This document shows, piece after piece, positions 62,051 to 64,000 of a DNA stretch of 64,000 nucleotides. The first letter of the stretch is position 1. Every line of letters starts with the position of its first letter. Source of the DNA: Burkholderiales bacterium (GTDB taxonomy: Bacteria > Pseudomonadota > Gammaproteobacteria > Burkholderiales > WYBJ01). The DNA lies in contig JALHQN010000013.1 in assembly GCA_022841915.1 (NCBI GenBank), positions 1 to 64,000 of the forward strand, given 5' to 3'. The position numbers were made by a program, and so were the translations under genes. The notes below the pieces were generated by a model. That model was given only the letters and a program-made list of their open reading frames with translations. It had not been told where the DNA came from and ran no database searches.

Positions 62051-63007
62051 ATGAAAGCTGTGTCCCTGGCAACGATGCTTGCTCTAGCCGCTGCGCCCAG
62101 CGCTTTCGCGCAGACCTATCCCACCAAGCCGATCCGGCTGATCGTGGGATTCACCCCGGGCGGCGGCGTCGACATCAACGCACGCATGCTCGCACCCAAG
62201 CTCACCGAGTATCTCGGCCAGCAGGTGATCGTCGAGAATCGTCCCGGCGCCGGTACCAATATCGCCAACGAACTGGTGGCCAAGTCCGCGCCCGATGGCT
62301 ATACCTTGCTCATCAATACCGCGGCGCTGGTCATCAACATGTCGCTGTATCCCAAGCTCAACTACGACGCCACCCGGGACTTGGCGGGGCTGTCGACCTT
62401 CTCTCGCAGCCCCAATATCCTGGTGGTGCACTCCTCGGTGCCGGTGAAGACGATCAAGGAGTTCGTAGCCTTGGCGCGTTCTAGGCCCGGCGGGCTGAAC
62501 TACTCGTCGTCGGGCTCCGGAACGACTCAGCACCTGAGCGGCGAACTTTTCAACGTGCGCAACAAGGTGAAGATGGTCCACGTGCCTTACCGGGGCACGG
62601 CGCCGTCGCTCACCGCGCTGATCGGCGGCGAGGTGGACATGAGCTTCGCTAACATTCCCGCCATTCATGCGCACGTCGTGTCCGGGCGGTTACGCCCGCT
62701 CGCGAACACCGGTCCGCAGCGGGCCGAGCGTTTGCCGAACGTGCCGACGATGAAGGAGTCGGGCATCGACATGGAAGTCGTGGTCTGGTACGGGCTGTTC
62801 GCGCCCAAGGCCACGCCGCGTGAAATCGTCACCACGCTCTCCGAGGCGATCAACCGGGCCTCTCAGGCGCCGGATGTCCGTCAGCGATTGATCGAAATGG
62901 GCGGCGAACCGGCCGGCATGGCGCCGGAGGCCTTCGACAAATTCGTTCTGGCCGAGCGCGCTCAGTGGGCGGAAGTCGTGCGCCTCTCGGGTGCCAAGGC
63001 CGAGTAG
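62051..63007 (+). CDS. Bug/TctC-type periplasmic binding protein
   Basis: The 318-residue protein has a signal peptide (MKAVSLATMLALAAAPSAFA), then QTYPTKPIRLIVGFTPGGGV, ENRPGAGTNIANELVAK and SAPDGYTLLINTA. It is a typical short receptor of the tripartite tricarboxylate type. No transporter genes adjoin it. It lies 28 bases after the rhomboid gene and is convergent with the MFS gene at the edge. Confidence 0.93.
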   Translation: MKAVSLATMLALAAAPSAFAQTYPTKPIRLIVGFTPGGGVDINARMLAPKLTEYLGQQVIVENRPGAGTNIANELVAKSAPDGYTLLINTAALVINMSLYPKLNYDATRDLAGLSTFSRSPNILVVHSSVPVKTIKEFVALARSRPGGLNYSSSGSGTTQHLSGELFNVRNKVKMVHVPYRGTAPSLTALIGGEVDMSFANIPAIHAHVVSGRLRPLANTGPQRAERLPNVPTMKESGIDMEVVVWYGLFAPKATPREIVTTLSEAINRASQAPDVRQRLIEMGGEPAGMAPEAFDKFVLAERAQWAEVVRLSGAKAE

Positions 63008-63033
63008 CGACGCCGTCGCGGGCTGGGCGCCGC

Positions 63034-64000
63034 TCAGTCCGTTCGACGCATGACCCGCTGACGCCTGTGCGCTTGCAGATACAAGCCTAGCGCGGCCATG
63101 CAGGCAGTCAGCGATACACCGCACACAGCGAGCCAACCGAAGTGTGCGAACGCTTGACTGGCCAGAAACGCGCCGGCAGCGTTGCCGGCCCAGACATGCG
63201 TGCCGAATACCGTGTTGGCTCGTGCACGCGATTCCGGGGCGATGGTGTTGACCAAGGTCTGGTTGGAAACCATGGCGGCCCTGAGTGCGCAATCGAGCAG
63301 GATCACGCCGATCACGACGGCAACGATGGTCCAGCTCGCCAGACCGAGCACGCACCAGGCGACGATCATCGCCCCGACGGCGGTGGCCACGACCGGCATG
63401 ATGCCCGAGCGATCCATCCAGCGACCCGCAGGCCGTGCGACGAGAATGCCGGCCGCACCCGGAATGCCGAGCAGCCCGATCTGCGCCGGTGCGAGGCGAT
63501 GCAAGGCGACCATCATGGGCGACACGACGGCCCAGAAACCTCCGTAACACACGCACAGCATGAACTGGATCGCAGCCGCTCGGCGAATGTCGGCGTTCGC
63601 ACGCAGCAGACTCAGCACCGAGTACAACAGGGCGCCATAGCCGGCGTCCGTCGACGGCCGCGTTCGCGGCAGGCGCGCGAGCAGCAGGGGGACGAGCGCG
63701 AGCAGCATCGCGGCCGAAAGCATGTAGCCGGAACGCCAGCCGAAGTGACTGGCCATCACGCCGCCCATGATGCGGGCAAACAGGATGCCGACGAAGAGTC
63801 CGGTGAACAGCGTGCCCACGGCGCGTCCGCGTTGATCGGGGCGGGCACGCTCGGCGACGATGCCGATCATGCTTTGCACCAGCGAGGACGAAACGCCGGT
63901 CATGAAACTCGCCAGCGCGAGCACCTCGATGGAAGGGGCTGCTGCCATGGAGATCTGCGCTGCACATAAGACGGCGAGCTTCGTCAGGATCAGCCGGCGC
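63034..64000 (-). CDS. MFS transporter, cut by the right edge
   Basis: The frame runs from its stop at 63034 leftward in coding sense to beyond 64000. The visible part begins RRLILTKLAVLCAAQIS, the end of an MFS motif A with its following helix, so the first two helices lie off the window. It continues with GTLFTGLFVGILFARIMGG, the repeat boundary near LPRTRPSTDAGYGALLYS, and a second half ending in a basic tail (HRRQRVMRRTD). It resembles multidrug-type or DHA1 transporters. ATG 63948 is internal and should not be taken as the start. Confidence 0.85.
   Translation of the reverse strand, partial: RRLILTKLAVLCAAQISMAAAPSIEVLALASFMTGVSSSLVQSMIGIVAERARPDQRGRAVGTLFTGLFVGILFARIMGGVMASHFGWRSGYMLSAAMLLALVPLLLARLPRTRPSTDAGYGALLYSVLSLLRANADIRRAAAIQFMLCVCYGGFWAVVSPMMVALHRLAPAQIGLLGIPGAAGILVARPAGRWMDRSGIMPVVATAVGAMIVAWCVLGLASWTIVAVVIGVILLDCALRAAMVSNQTLVNTIAPESRARANTVFGTHVWAGNAAGAFLASQAFAHFGWLAVCGVSLTACMAALGLYLQAHRRQRVMRRTD

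Noticed and set aside
1-64000. CRISPR arrays, tRNA and rRNA genes, prophage
   Set aside because: No regularly spaced direct repeats, cloverleaf-like or rRNA-like segments, or phage structural genes were seen on reading. A dedicated search was not possible.

Overview
The window is GC-rich, densely packed bacterial chromosome. It most resembles a betaproteobacterium of the Burkholderiales type. The reasons are four periplasmic tripartite-tricarboxylate (Bug/TctC) binding proteins, a complete TctCBA set, many EamA exporters and SDR enzymes, class III CoA-transferase chemistry and a PEP-CTERM sorting signal. No rRNA, tRNA, CRISPR array or prophage was recognised.

Region 1 (about 1-8.7 kb) is accessory DNA. 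The left edge holds domains V and VI of a group II intron. Next comes a secreted beta-helix protein, then an intact integron integrase whose start codon is preceded by a near-perfect LexA box. The DNA on the attI side carries small, loosely spaced genes of cassette type: two lipoproteins, a YidD-like protein, a VOC-fold protein and two orphan proteins. There are long stretches without genes and only one degenerate attC-like palindrome. A PEP-CTERM protein ends the region.

Region 2 (8.8-26.7 kb) is mostly housekeeping and catabolic. It has a DEDDh exonuclease, a GNAT acetyltransferase, a threonine dehydratase-like enzyme, small membrane proteins, prfC, a YgjP-type metallopeptidase and a WYL regulator. 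A same-strand run encodes a TauE/SafE exporter, an MmgE/PrpD protein, a CaiB-type CoA-transferase and an aldehyde dehydrogenase. A flavodoxin-like protein, a D-2-hydroxyacid dehydrogenase and a TerB-like protein follow.

Region 3 (26.8-38 kb) has three neighbouring SDR proteins that all lack the Tyr-x-x-x-Lys pair, an N-acyl-D-amino-acid deacylase-like amidohydrolase, two EamA transporters, a Bug protein and a 3' relic of aquaporin Z. It also holds a Bcr/CflA exporter translationally coupled to a ferritin-like/VIT iron transporter, and a bactofilin.

Region 4 (38-48.6 kb) has a large GAF/PAS hybrid sensor kinase and a tightly coupled seven-gene operon. This is a complete Opp/Dpp-type ABC importer with a glycerophosphodiester phosphodiesterase and a type I phosphodiesterase encoded between the ATPases and the permeases. 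The layout suggests uptake and intracellular cleavage of a phosphodiester.

Region 5 (48.6-64 kb) has further Bug proteins, an SDR with an intact active site, a phosphotransferase, an EamA exporter, the ABC-F protein Uup, tctCBA, a small response regulator ending in a 13-bp tandem repeat, an Ldh-family dehydrogenase with a good sigma-70 promoter, an alpha/beta-hydrolase with Cys at the nucleophile position, a rhomboid protease, and an MFS transporter cut by the right edge.
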